From Gloeomargaritaceae cyanobacterium C42_A2020_066 (lineage in GTDB: Bacteria; Cyanobacteriota; Cyanobacteriia; Gloeomargaritales; Gloeomargaritaceae), in the NCBI GenBank assembly GCA_015272465.1, contig JACYLR010000015.1:1-34732 (forward strand): 34,732 bases of DNA, given 5' to 3'. The notes under the pieces are model-generated. The model worked only from the letters and a program-made list of their open reading frames with translations, made no database searches and was not told the origin of the DNA. The position numbers were made by a program, and so were the translations under genes. Shown here piece after piece: positions 8,690 to 16,259 of the stretch (positions within the stretch are counted from its first letter, which is position 1; each line of letters starts with the position of its first letter).

Positions 8690-9730
8690 TTAGGGGCTAG
8701 GGGTTGAAGTGTATTCAGTCTGCAACACAACCGCCCCGCCCGGCGATTCCTGCCCTCTCTGATCATCGAGACCCTGGGGGAGATTATCCCGGTTGTGTCC
8801 GTCCAGGTCTTCCGGATTGAGGGTTACACCTGGCTCGAAGAGCCGAAAGTTGCTCGTCAGTTCCAGGTCACTCCTCAGGTTGCGGCACAGGTCATCCAGG
8901 GGTAGGTCATTGGGATCCAGGCCGAAGGGATCTTCAATCTGATTCCCCATTTCCTCCAGGGCAAACAAGATAAAGCTGACAATAAAGACCACCAGAAACT
9001 GCCAGCGGAGCACATGAGCATCCAATTGAAACGGCAGACAAAGGATGTATATCAGAATCAGGCGCTTGAGATAGATGGCGTAGGCCAGGGGAATGGGCGT
9101 CGTGGCAATGCGCTCACAACTGGTCAGGCCCTCGACCACCGTGCTGATCAACGTATTGAGTTCATAGAGTCGAGTGGTATCCAGCCGGCCGGCCGCATGT
9201 TGGCGCTGGAGATAGTCCTGCACCCAGAGGGTTAGGTAAAGGGGCCTGTGGGTGGCCGTTTCCAGTTGGGCAATCACCTCGGCCGGCAGGAGGGCCTGAA
9301 GTTCATTGAGGCTGGTGTCTTTGCGGAGGTGGAGCTTGATGGCTTGGGCTAGGGCCGCCAGTCCCTGGAGGATCGTCCCCTTAGCGTCCGCATCCTCTGG
9401 ACTGGGTTCGGCAATACACATCCGAATGCCCCGCCCCAGATTTCGCAGGCTGATCACCAAGGTGCCCCAGGCCCGCCGCCCTTCCCAGTAGCGGTCGTAG
9501 CCCGTGTTCGTGCGGAAGACCAGCAGCAAGCCCAGCACCAGGTTAAAGGCGACGTTGGAGGTGATCGATCCCATCACACTCAGATCGGGCGTCCAGACCT
9601 GGTGATGCAAGTAGACAACCAGGCAACTGAGGGTACCTGCACCTATAACCCGCAGAAAAACCGCAGACAGGGCCGAACCCTTGAGGCGCAAGGCTAAGGC
9701 CCACCACCTCAGTTCCCGCTGGATGTTCAT
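8690..9730 (-). CDS. Bestrophin-family anion channel protein
   Basis: The 346-residue membrane protein matches the bestrophin/UPF0187 family of pentameric, mostly chloride- or bicarbonate-conducting channels. The N-terminal half carries FRTNTGYDRYWEGRRAWG (residues 72-89), the hallmark 'RTNxxYxRWWEGR'-type segment. The central part carries CERIATTPIP (205-214), and the C-terminal half EEMGNQIEDPFG (259-270) followed by the D-rich cytosolic tail. Hydrophobic helices lie near 22-45, 55-73 and 223-257. The last 45 residues are polar and look disordered. Cyanobacterial and plastid bestrophins have been linked to ion balance around photosynthesis. It is followed after two bases by the channel-like gene and then recG. 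Confidence 0.9.
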   Translation of the reverse strand: MNIQRELRWWALALRLKGSALSAVFLRVIGAGTLSCLVVYLHHQVWTPDLSVMGSITSNVAFNLVLGLLLVFRTNTGYDRYWEGRRAWGTLVISLRNLGRGIRMCIAEPSPEDADAKGTILQGLAALAQAIKLHLRKDTSLNELQALLPAEVIAQLETATHRPLYLTLWVQDYLQRQHAAGRLDTTRLYELNTLISTVVEGLTSCERIATTPIPLAYAIYLKRLILIYILCLPFQLDAHVLRWQFLVVFIVSFILFALEEMGNQIEDPFGLDPNDLPLDDLCRNLRSDLELTSNFRLFEPGVTLNPEDLDGHNRDNLPQGLDDQRGQESPGGAVVLQTEYTSTPSP

Positions 9731-9767
9731 ACTGTTGGTGGATCAGTCAACTGAGTGATGCTCGTTG

Positions 9768-9793
9768 GCCCGATCCTACCGTGGCGATCGGGC
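9768..9793 (-). promoter_or_regulatory. Inverted repeat upstream of bestrophin gene
   Basis: GCCCGATC (9768-9775) and GATCGGGC (9786-9793) are perfect inverted arms of 8 bases around a 10-base spacer, 38 bases upstream of the bestrophin start. It could be an operator or a leader hairpin. No regulator can be named. Confidence 0.45.
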
Positions 9794-9895
9794 AGATTCA
9801 GCCACCAAGGGTCAAGGTTATAGGGAACTCAAGCCTTGAGGCCGCCAGTTGCCAGAGACAGCCGCACATCCCAGCGTGGAAAGCACTGCTCACAG

Positions 9896-9913
9896 CCATT
9901 CCACCTGGAATGG
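9896..9913 (-). terminator. Hairpin downstream of hslO
   Basis: CCATTCCA (9896-9903), two C bases, then TGGAATGG (9906-9913) form a perfect inverted repeat, realistically a 7-bp stem with a 4-base loop, about 20 bases past the hslO stop. There is no T-tract on the hslO strand. It is the best candidate for ending hslO transcription before the bestrophin gene. Confidence 0.4.
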
Positions 9914-9933
9914 GCGCAACCTCTCAAGAGCGT

Positions 9934-10839
9934 TTATGACTGACCCGCACTTGTCTGAAAATCCAGAAGCAGTTGCTCCAGGTGATCTGGCCCTGCTTGG
10001 TAGACCTGACCGCAGAAATGACAGGTGACTTCCGCTCCGTTATCCTCCACCAACATGCTGCGGATCTCCGTCTCACCCAAAATCTTGATGGCGCCCAACA
10101 CCCGATCCATCGTGCAGCCGCAGTGGAACCGCACCAACTGGGTCTCCGCTAACCATTCCAGGCCCAAATCCCCCAAAACCCCCTGGATAATGTCCCCCAA
10201 CTGTCGGCCGGCCCTGAGCTGTGGTGTAAAGCCCTGGAGACTCGCCACCCGCTCTTCCAGGAGGGCCACCAACGCCTCGTCCCGCGCCGCCTTAGGTAAG
10301 ACCTGCACCAGCAACCCCCCGGCGGCGTGGACTTCCCCAGCTTGCAAGTACACCCCCAATACCAAAGCGGAGGGGGTTTGCTCCGAGGCCACCAAGTAGG
10401 CGGTCAAGTCATCGCCAATTTCCCCAGATACCAGCCCCACCGTACTGCAATAGGGATAGCCATAACCGTTGTCCCGCACCACGTAGAGGTAACCCTCCGC
10501 CCCCACAGCGCCGCCCACATCCAGCTTGCCTTTTTCATTGGGCGGCAACTCCACCCCAGGGTTCTCCACGTAGCCGCGCACGGTGCCATCCCGGCCAGCG
10601 TCCACCAACAAGCTACCCAGGGGACCATTGCCTCGCACCCGGATATTGACCCGTGCCTCAGTGCGTTTCATGCTAGAGGCCAACAACAGGCCGGCCGTCA
10701 TGGTTCGTCCCAAGGCGGCGGTGGCCACGTAGGACAACCCATGCCGCTGGCGGGCCTCCTGCACCAGATGGGTGGTGACCACACCGACCGCCCGAATCCC
10801 CCCCTCGGCTGCTGTGGCCCGCAACAGTTGGTCTGCCAT
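9934..10839 (-). CDS. hslO: Redox-regulated chaperone Hsp33
   Basis: Hsp33 is a cytosolic holdase activated by oxidation of a zinc centre at its C-terminus. The 301-residue length is typical. The C-terminal zinc ligands are present as CGC (in FHCGCTMDR) and CHFC (in VTCHFCGQVY), spaced as in the family. The N-terminal domain shows TAALGRTMTAGLLLASSMK and GNGPLGSLLVDA, both characteristic. ATG 10839 is the only sensible start. The gene is divergent from the pot operon with 141 bases between them, and it is followed by the hairpin at 9896-9913. Confidence 0.96.
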   Translation of the reverse strand: MADQLLRATAAEGGIRAVGVVTTHLVQEARQRHGLSYVATAALGRTMTAGLLLASSMKRTEARVNIRVRGNGPLGSLLVDAGRDGTVRGYVENPGVELPPNEKGKLDVGGAVGAEGYLYVVRDNGYGYPYCSTVGLVSGEIGDDLTAYLVASEQTPSALVLGVYLQAGEVHAAGGLLVQVLPKAARDEALVALLEERVASLQGFTPQLRAGRQLGDIIQGVLGDLGLEWLAETQLVRFHCGCTMDRVLGAIKILGETEIRSMLVEDNGAEVTCHFCGQVYQAGPDHLEQLLLDFQTSAGQS

Positions 10840-10916
10840 GTGCTGGATGATTGCGATTTGTGAACCCCGTTGCTCATTCTAACGACGGCCGGCCGGGAGA
10901 GGCCCACGCGGTAACG

Positions 10917-10930
10917 GTAGTCTGGGGTAC
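10917..10930 (+). promoter_or_regulatory. NtcA-type site GTA-N8-TAC before potB
   Basis: GTA (10917-10919), eight bases, then TAC (10928-10930) is a perfect match to the consensus bound by the cyanobacterial nitrogen regulator NtcA. A -10-like TAATAC lies at 10955-10960, 24 bases further on, close to the 22-23 bases usual for class II NtcA-activated promoters. This puts transcription start near 10966 and the site near position -42. The downstream operon encodes uptake of nitrogen-rich polyamines, which fits nitrogen control. The match is short enough to arise by chance. Confidence 0.5.
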
Positions 10931-10954
10931 ATTCGGGGCAGCCAGTCCAGGCTT

Positions 10955-10960
10955 TAATAC
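10955..10960 (+). promoter_or_regulatory. Candidate -10 box of the pot operon
   Basis: TAATAC matches four of six consensus bases of TATAAT and lies 25 bases before the potB ATG. No -35 TTGACA is found at normal distance; the GTA-N8-TAC site occupies that place, as in NtcA-dependent promoters. Confidence 0.4.
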
Positions 10961-10980
10961 CGCGGGGGTTTCCCGGAGCC

Positions 10981-11859
10981 ATGACCACAGCTACTCTACC
11001 TGCCAGTTCAACCCGCTCTCAGGCTGCACTCCTCGTCTTTTTGCTGCCCGCCACCCTCTGGTTGAGCATCTTTTTCCTCCTTCCGCTGGGCATTGTCCTG
11101 CTCTATAGTCTTTTGGGCCAGGGCGGCAATGCTGGCGTCAACTGGCAGTTTACCCTGGGCAATTACCAGCAGCTTCTGACTCCGGTCTACCTGGGTATTT
11201 TCTGGCGTTCTCTGGGGCTGGCACTCCTGACCACGGTTATTTGTGTCCTTGTGGGCTACCCCTTGGCCTTTTTTATCGTGCGTCAGTCGGCGACTTGGCG
11301 CTCCCTGCTGCTGCTGCTGGTGATTATTCCCTTCTGGACCAACTTTCTGGTGCGTACCTACGCCTGGATTATTCTGTTGCGCCAACAAGGGGTGATTAAC
11401 ACCGTTTTGGAGAGTGTGCGCCTCGTCGATGCCCCCCTGCCGCTTTTGTTTACGCCCCTGGCAGTCACCATTGGCCTTGTCTATGGGTATCTGCCGTTTA
11501 TGGTGCTGCCACTCTATAGCACCCTAGAGCGGTTCGACTTTACCCTCGTGGAGGCAGCCCAAGATTTGGGGGCTAATGACCTGCGCACCTTCAGTCGGGT
11601 GGTGCTACCCCTCACCAGTCGGGGTATTGTGGCGGGTTGTCTCCTAGTATTTATTCCTTCCGTCGGGGCCTTTATCACGCCGGATATTCTTGGGGGAGCC
11701 AAAACCGTTATGGTGGGTAACTTGATTCAGAATCAGTTTCTTAAGGCGCTCAACTGGCCCTTGGGATCGGCCCTCTCCATGGCGTTGATGGCCCTGATCC
11801 TGATTCCTGTGCTGGCCTATTTCCGAGTTTCTGAGCAGCAAGCGGGAGGTCGCGTCTGA
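10981..11859 (+). CDS. potB: Polyamine-type ABC transporter permease PotB
   Basis: This is an inner-membrane permease of a spermidine/putrescine-type importer, 292 residues with about six hydrophobic helices. The cytoplasmic EAA loop that docks the ATPase is clear: EAAQDLGANDLRTFSRVVLP at residues 191-210. The stretch FWTNFLVRTYAWIILL is characteristic of PotB/PotH proteins. The ATG at 10981 follows CCCGGAG closely, and the gene ends in a TGATG overlap with potC. It forms the heterodimeric channel with PotC. Substrate identity is inferred from family resemblance; cyanobacterial members may also accept other amines or amino acids. Confidence 0.9.
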   Translation: MTTATLPASSTRSQAALLVFLLPATLWLSIFFLLPLGIVLLYSLLGQGGNAGVNWQFTLGNYQQLLTPVYLGIFWRSLGLALLTTVICVLVGYPLAFFIVRQSATWRSLLLLLVIIPFWTNFLVRTYAWIILLRQQGVINTVLESVRLVDAPLPLLFTPLAVTIGLVYGYLPFMVLPLYSTLERFDFTLVEAAQDLGANDLRTFSRVVLPLTSRGIVAGCLLVFIPSVGAFITPDILGGAKTVMVGNLIQNQFLKALNWPLGSALSMALMALILIPVLAYFRVSEQQAGGRV

Positions 11860-12767
11860 TGACTGCTGCTCCCCAGCTCTGGAGCCTCCGCCGGGATCGG
11901 TGGATTCGCCGGATCGGCCAAAACTGGCTGGTTGCCCACGCGGCCTTGGCCTTTGGCTTTCTCTACCTGCCGATCCTAGTACTGGTGGTTTATTCCTTTA
12001 ACCAGTCCCGATTTAATGCAGTGTGGAAGGGATTCACCTTGGATTGGTATATCAGTCTGCTCCAGGGTGGGGGTAGCCTCGGTCTGCTCCAGCGGGAAGG
12101 GGGTGGACTCAGCGGTGGTGGCATTATGCCAGCCCTCCAGAACAGCCTGGTGGTGGCGGTGGTCGCGACCCTGCTGGCAACGGTGCTAGGCACTCTACTG
12201 GGAATTGCCATGGAGCGCTTCCGCTTCCCCGGCCGGCCGGCCGTCGAGGCCCTGATCTACTTGCCGATCATCATCCCGGAAATCACCATGGGGGTCTCCC
12301 TGTTGGTGTTTTTTACCTTGGTGTTTCGGCTGGTGGAAAACCTCACGGGCTGGCGGCTCAACCTGGGTTTGCCAACGGTGATCATTGGCCATGTGGCCTT
12401 TAGTATTTCTTTTGTGGCAGTTGTGGTGCGGGCCAGGCTGGTGGACTTAGATCCAGTTTTGGAGGAGGCCGCCATGGATTTAGGGGCCAATGAGTGGAAA
12501 ACCCTGTGGCGAGTCACTCTACCGCTCCTCTGGCCTGCCATCTTTAGCGGTGCTCTCCTGGCTTTTACCCTCTCCTTGGATGATTTTGTAGTCACCTTTT
12601 TCACCTCTGGGGTAGGAGCAACCACCCTGCCCTTGTTCGTCTACGGCATGATTAAGTTTTCAGTGACCCCCGCCATCAACGCCATTTCAACGCTGATGTT
12701 GGCGGCATCCCTGGTACTGGTGCTCTCGTCCCTGGCGGTTGACCGGGATGCGGTGAGGTTTGGCTGA
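11859..12767 (+). CDS. potC: Polyamine-type ABC transporter permease PotC
   Basis: This is the second permease of the importer, 302 residues, with its start codon overlapping the potB stop by one base. The EAA loop is EEAAMDLGANEWKTLWRVTL at about 202-221, and the conserved IIIPEITMGVSLLVFF and SLDDFVVTFFTSG segments of PotC/PotI are present. Compared with typical PotC it carries a glycine-rich insertion (about residues 69-89, GGG runs) in the first periplasmic loop before the ALQNSL segment. Two overlapping GGCCGGCC copies encode GRPAV near residue 125. Confidence 0.9.
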   Translation: MTAAPQLWSLRRDRWIRRIGQNWLVAHAALAFGFLYLPILVLVVYSFNQSRFNAVWKGFTLDWYISLLQGGGSLGLLQREGGGLSGGGIMPALQNSLVVAVVATLLATVLGTLLGIAMERFRFPGRPAVEALIYLPIIIPEITMGVSLLVFFTLVFRLVENLTGWRLNLGLPTVIIGHVAFSISFVAVVVRARLVDLDPVLEEAAMDLGANEWKTLWRVTLPLLWPAIFSGALLAFTLSLDDFVVTFFTSGVGATTLPLFVYGMIKFSVTPAINAISTLMLAASLVLVLSSLAVDRDAVRFG

Positions 12768-12808
12768 CTTGGCCAAGCGTTGTGGAGTTCTTCATGGAGT
12801 TTGGTGTG

Positions 12809-13897
12809 ATGCGTCGATTGTCTCAAGTCCTCAGCTACGTGGTGTTGTTTGTCGTTGCGGCTCTCTTGCCCTTGGGATGTACCCCACCGGGTGGCGGGGG
12901 TGGGGGCGGTGCTCCCCAAGCCCTGAGCATCTACAACTGGTCTACCTATATTGATCCTCAGGTGCTCAAGGATTTTGAGCAAAAGTTCAACGCCAAAATC
13001 ACCTACGACACCTTTGATAGTCCCGACACCCTATACGCCAAGCTGAAGGCGGGCAACCCCGGCTACGACATTGTGGTGCCCCCAGACTACCTGGTGGAGC
13101 GGATGGGGAAAGAGGGCCTGCTGGAGCCGCTGGATCAAACGAAGTTGCCCAACATGGCCAACCTCGATCCCGTGTTCCTTGACCCACCCTACGACCCTGG
13201 CAACAAGTACAGCGTCCCCTACCAGTGGGGCACCCAGGGTATCGGCTACAACCAGGAGAAAACCGGGGGGCCGATTGACAGTATGGCGGCCATGTTTGAT
13301 CCCAAGTACAAGGGCAAGGTGGCTTGGCTAGATGAAATGCGTGCCACCATGGGTGCGGTGCTCCTTTACCTGGGCTACAGCCCCAATACGGAGGATGCGA
13401 AGGAGATCACGGCTGCCAAGGATTTCATGATCAAGCACAAGGACACCATTGGGGCCTTCGCGGGAGATGATGGTCAGAACCTGCTGATCCAGGGGGATAT
13501 GGATCTGGTCTATGAGTACAGTGGCGACATTTTTCAGGCCGGAACCGAGGATCCAAACCTGAAGTATGTCATTCCCAAGGAGGGGGCCATCCTCTGGACA
13601 GATAACCTGGTGATTCCCAAGGGAGCACCCCACAAGGCCACAGCAGAGGCATTTATCAACTACGTCTTGGAACCCAAAGTTGGTGCCCAGATTTCCAACT
13701 TCATCCACTATGGTTCACCCAACTTGGCGGCGCGGGAACAGGGCTTGATCACCAAGGAAGACCTGGAAAATCCGGGAATTTATCCGCCGCCTGAGACCTT
13801 TGCCAAGTTGCAGTTTATTCAGGAGGTGCCACCCGAGGTGCGGAAGCTCTACGATCAAGCCTGGACAGCGATCAAGGTGGCGGTCGGCAAGGGATAA
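12809..13897 (+). CDS. potD: Polyamine-type substrate-binding lipoprotein PotD
   Basis: This is the periplasmic binding protein of the importer. From ATG 12809 it begins MRRLSQ, a hydrophobic core and a lipobox LPLGC with the lipidated cysteine at residue 24, followed by a Gly-rich spacer. ATG 12794 and GTG 12782 are in frame, but 12809 gives the best signal peptide, and a GGAG lies nine bases upstream. The mature part has IYNWSTYIDPQVLKDFE, in which Trp and Tyr belong to the polyamine pocket of PotD/PotF, then YDIVVPPDYLVERM and QWGTQGIGYN. The gene lies between potC and potA, so the importer is complete. Confidence 0.92.
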   Translation: MRRLSQVLSYVVLFVVAALLPLGCTPPGGGGGGGAPQALSIYNWSTYIDPQVLKDFEQKFNAKITYDTFDSPDTLYAKLKAGNPGYDIVVPPDYLVERMGKEGLLEPLDQTKLPNMANLDPVFLDPPYDPGNKYSVPYQWGTQGIGYNQEKTGGPIDSMAAMFDPKYKGKVAWLDEMRATMGAVLLYLGYSPNTEDAKEITAAKDFMIKHKDTIGAFAGDDGQNLLIQGDMDLVYEYSGDIFQAGTEDPNLKYVIPKEGAILWTDNLVIPKGAPHKATAEAFINYVLEPKVGAQISNFIHYGSPNLAAREQGLITKEDLENPGIYPPPETFAKLQFIQEVPPEVRKLYDQAWTAIKVAVGKG

Positions 13898-13914
13898 CCT
13901 CAGGAGGCACGGGA

Positions 13915-15021
13915 ATGGATAAGTTGGCAGTGGAGTTGGTGGAGGTCTTCAAGCTCTTCAAGGGGCCAGGCGGTACCGACGCCACTGCGGTGAATGGCAT
14001 CCATCTCCAAATCCAGGACGGGGAGTTTTTCTCCCTCCTGGGTCCCTCGGGCTGTGGCAAAACGACAACCCTGCGAATGATTGCCGGGTTTGAGCAACCC
14101 AGTCGAGGGGAAATCTTCATTCACGGGCAGCCCATGGCCGGCCGGCCGCCCTTCCACCGCTCGGTGAACACGGTGTTCCAAAATTACGCCCTGTTCCCCC
14201 ATCTCACTGTGGCCCAAAACATTGCCTTTGGCCTGGAAATGGATAATCTGCCCAAGGCCCAAGTGCGGCGCCGGGTGGGGGACATGCTGGCTCTGGTGCG
14301 CCTAGAGGGCAAGGAAAATGCCTACCCCCGCCAGCTTTCCGGGGGGCAGCAGCAGCGGGTGGCGTTGGCCCGTGCCCTAGTGAAACAGCCCGAAGTGTTG
14401 CTCTTGGATGAACCCCTGGGAGCACTGGATTTGAAGCTGCGGAAGGAGATGCAGATTGAACTCAAGCATATGCAGCAGCAGGTGGGGATCACGTTTGTCT
14501 TTGTTACCCACGATCAGGAAGAAGCCCTCACCATGTCCGACCGCATTGCTGTAATGCATCAGGGGAATGTTCTACAGGTCGGATCTCCTGTGGATATCTA
14601 CGAACGGCCGGCCGATGCCTTTGTGGCGGGGTTCATTGGGGAGTCCAACTTCCTGGCGGGTCAAGTCGCAGAGCGAAACCACCAGGAGGCAGTGGTGCTG
14701 GTGGATAATCATTTGCCGATCCGAGTTTCTCTGGAGGATGCACTTGTGAACATTGGCCATGCCGTGACCCTGGTGCTACGGCCGGAAAAAGCCACCCTCC
14801 ATTCCCCGGGTTCTTGTACGGAGCATTGTTGGGCCGGCACCGTGGAAGAAACCCTCTACCTGGGGACGGACACGCGCTATGTTGTCCGCCTGACGGACAA
14901 GAGCCGGATTGTGGTGCGTAATCAGAATCTCCATGCCAGCGATGCCCAGAACTTTCCACCAGGGTCGCCGGTGCATGTGGGGGTGCATCCCTCAGCCCTG
15001 CGGATTTTGGCAGCTAGCTGA
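13915..15021 (+). CDS. potA: Polyamine-type ABC transporter ATPase PotA
   Basis: This is the ATP-hydrolysing subunit of the importer, 368 residues. Walker A GPSGCGKT is at 43-50, the Q-loop Gln at 89 (VFQNYALFPHLT), the signature LSGGQ at 141-145, Walker B LLLDE at 162-166 and the switch His at 199. The C-terminal 120 residues form a TOBE-type domain (IGESNFLAG onwards). AGGAGG (13900-13905) lies nine bases before the ATG. The stop overlaps the start of the following small membrane gene (TGATG), indicating coupled translation. Confidence 0.94.
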   Translation: MDKLAVELVEVFKLFKGPGGTDATAVNGIHLQIQDGEFFSLLGPSGCGKTTTLRMIAGFEQPSRGEIFIHGQPMAGRPPFHRSVNTVFQNYALFPHLTVAQNIAFGLEMDNLPKAQVRRRVGDMLALVRLEGKENAYPRQLSGGQQQRVALARALVKQPEVLLLDEPLGALDLKLRKEMQIELKHMQQQVGITFVFVTHDQEEALTMSDRIAVMHQGNVLQVGSPVDIYERPADAFVAGFIGESNFLAGQVAERNHQEAVVLVDNHLPIRVSLEDALVNIGHAVTLVLRPEKATLHSPGSCTEHCWAGTVEETLYLGTDTRYVVRLTDKSRIVVRNQNLHASDAQNFPPGSPVHVGVHPSALRILAAS

Positions 15022-15221
15022 TGGTTGATCGGGAACTACTGGGTGAGGTCGGCAAGCTGTTACTGTTGTCCCTGATCCTTTCGGTGGCGATCAAGTACGG
15101 TGGGCCATACCTACATCTGCCCCCTACCCCCCTCACGGCCGGCCTGCTGGTGGGTGGCCCGTTGTTGATTGCCCTCGCTATCCTGGCTTGGGCAGAGCGT
15201 CGAGCGGGTATGCCCAATTGA
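15021..15221 (+). CDS. Small two-helix membrane protein, 66 aa
   Basis: The 66-residue protein begins at an ATG overlapping the potA stop codon. It has two hydrophobic stretches (about 10-27 and 40-58) separated by a KYGGPYLHLPPTPL segment and ends with a basic ERRAG tail. Similar short proteins with an IKWGGPYL-like motif exist in cyanobacteria without assigned function. Its place at the end of the pot operon suggests co-expression with the transporter, but nothing shows it is a transporter subunit. Confidence 0.65.
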   Translation: MVDRELLGEVGKLLLLSLILSVAIKYGGPYLHLPPTPLTAGLLVGGPLLIALAILAWAERRAGMPN

Positions 15222-15275
15222 CCCTGAAGGCTGGTTCAGGCGGGTGTTTACTGAGTCATAACTGGGGATTGTTCG

Positions 15276-16097
15276 ATGCAGCGCTTGAAGAATACAGCCC
15301 GAACCCTGACTTGGCACTTCAGTCAGACCCTGCTCAGCCAGTTTCGTCCGGCCAACGTTGCCATGTTCCATATCGGCCGGTGTGGTAGTACTGTTGTGGG
15401 CCAACTCCTCCAGCAGCATTCCCAAATTTACTGGGGAAAGGAAATCTATGAACCCTTGTTTCAGAAGCTGCGCTCGGCCGGCCGGAATCCATCGGAACTG
15501 GGTGAGAATCCGAAATATGCCCTGAAACTCCTACGGGAGCAAATGCTCGCGGCCGGCCGCCGCATCTACGGAGTTGAAATAAAGCCCTTTCACCTCACCC
15601 TGCTTGGTTATTCCCCAGAATCTTTCATTCACCAGTTGCATATCCTGGGCTTCACGCACTACATCATTCTGGACAGACGCAACCGCTTACGTAAGATCCT
15701 ATCCAGCCTCAAAGCCCAAACCAGTGGCAAGTATCACGTACGCTCTGGTCATCAAGCTGGGGTGATGAAGATACGGGTTGGCGTGGAGAGTGTCACCATT
15801 GACTATGCCTCCAAGCCTTTGCTGGAACTTCTGGCTGGCTATGAAGAGCAGATGGCTACCCTGCGGAAGCTGCTAGACGGGGAGAAAAGGCTTGATCTCT
15901 CCTATGAAGACCACGTTGAACATGACCCTAAGATTGCCTACCAATACATCTGTGGGTTTTTAGGTGTCAAGCCCGAAGATCCCATCATCAAACTATCTAA
16001 GACCAATCCGTTTACTCCCTCCGAAAGTATAGAAAACCTTGATGAGGTCTCTGCTGCTTTGAAAGGGACACCCTACGAATGGATGTTGGTGGATTAG
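15276..16097 (+). CDS. Sulfotransferase family protein
   Basis: The 273-residue protein shows the 5'-phosphosulfate-binding loop near its N-terminus, HIGRCGSTVVGQLL (residues 32-45), typical of PAPS-dependent sulfotransferases of the NodH/Stf0-like group. A second conserved region, ILDRRNRLRKILSSLKAQ, corresponds to the 3'-phosphate-binding part where Arg and Ser contact PAPS. Such enzymes transfer sulfate to glycans or lipids; the acceptor here is unknown. The start is ATG 15276, 54 bases after the small membrane gene. The gene looks somewhat less GC-rich than its neighbours, especially in the 3' half, yet contains two GGCCGGCC octamers, so any transfer was not recent. Confidence 0.75.
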   Translation: MQRLKNTARTLTWHFSQTLLSQFRPANVAMFHIGRCGSTVVGQLLQQHSQIYWGKEIYEPLFQKLRSAGRNPSELGENPKYALKLLREQMLAAGRRIYGVEIKPFHLTLLGYSPESFIHQLHILGFTHYIILDRRNRLRKILSSLKAQTSGKYHVRSGHQAGVMKIRVGVESVTIDYASKPLLELLAGYEEQMATLRKLLDGEKRLDLSYEDHVEHDPKIAYQYICGFLGVKPEDPIIKLSKTNPFTPSESIENLDEVSAALKGTPYEWMLVD

Positions 16098-16259
16098 AAA
16101 CGTCTGTTCCTGGCAGTCAAGTTCCATCCACCTAACCAGCCTCCTGAGATTGTCTAAGCAAAGGACGACCAGTCCCAGCTAAACCTATTGCCCCCCAGGC
16201 TGAGCGGTGGCTACGGTACCTCTAGGGGCTATGATCAGGGGGTCGCGAACCGGAGTCCT

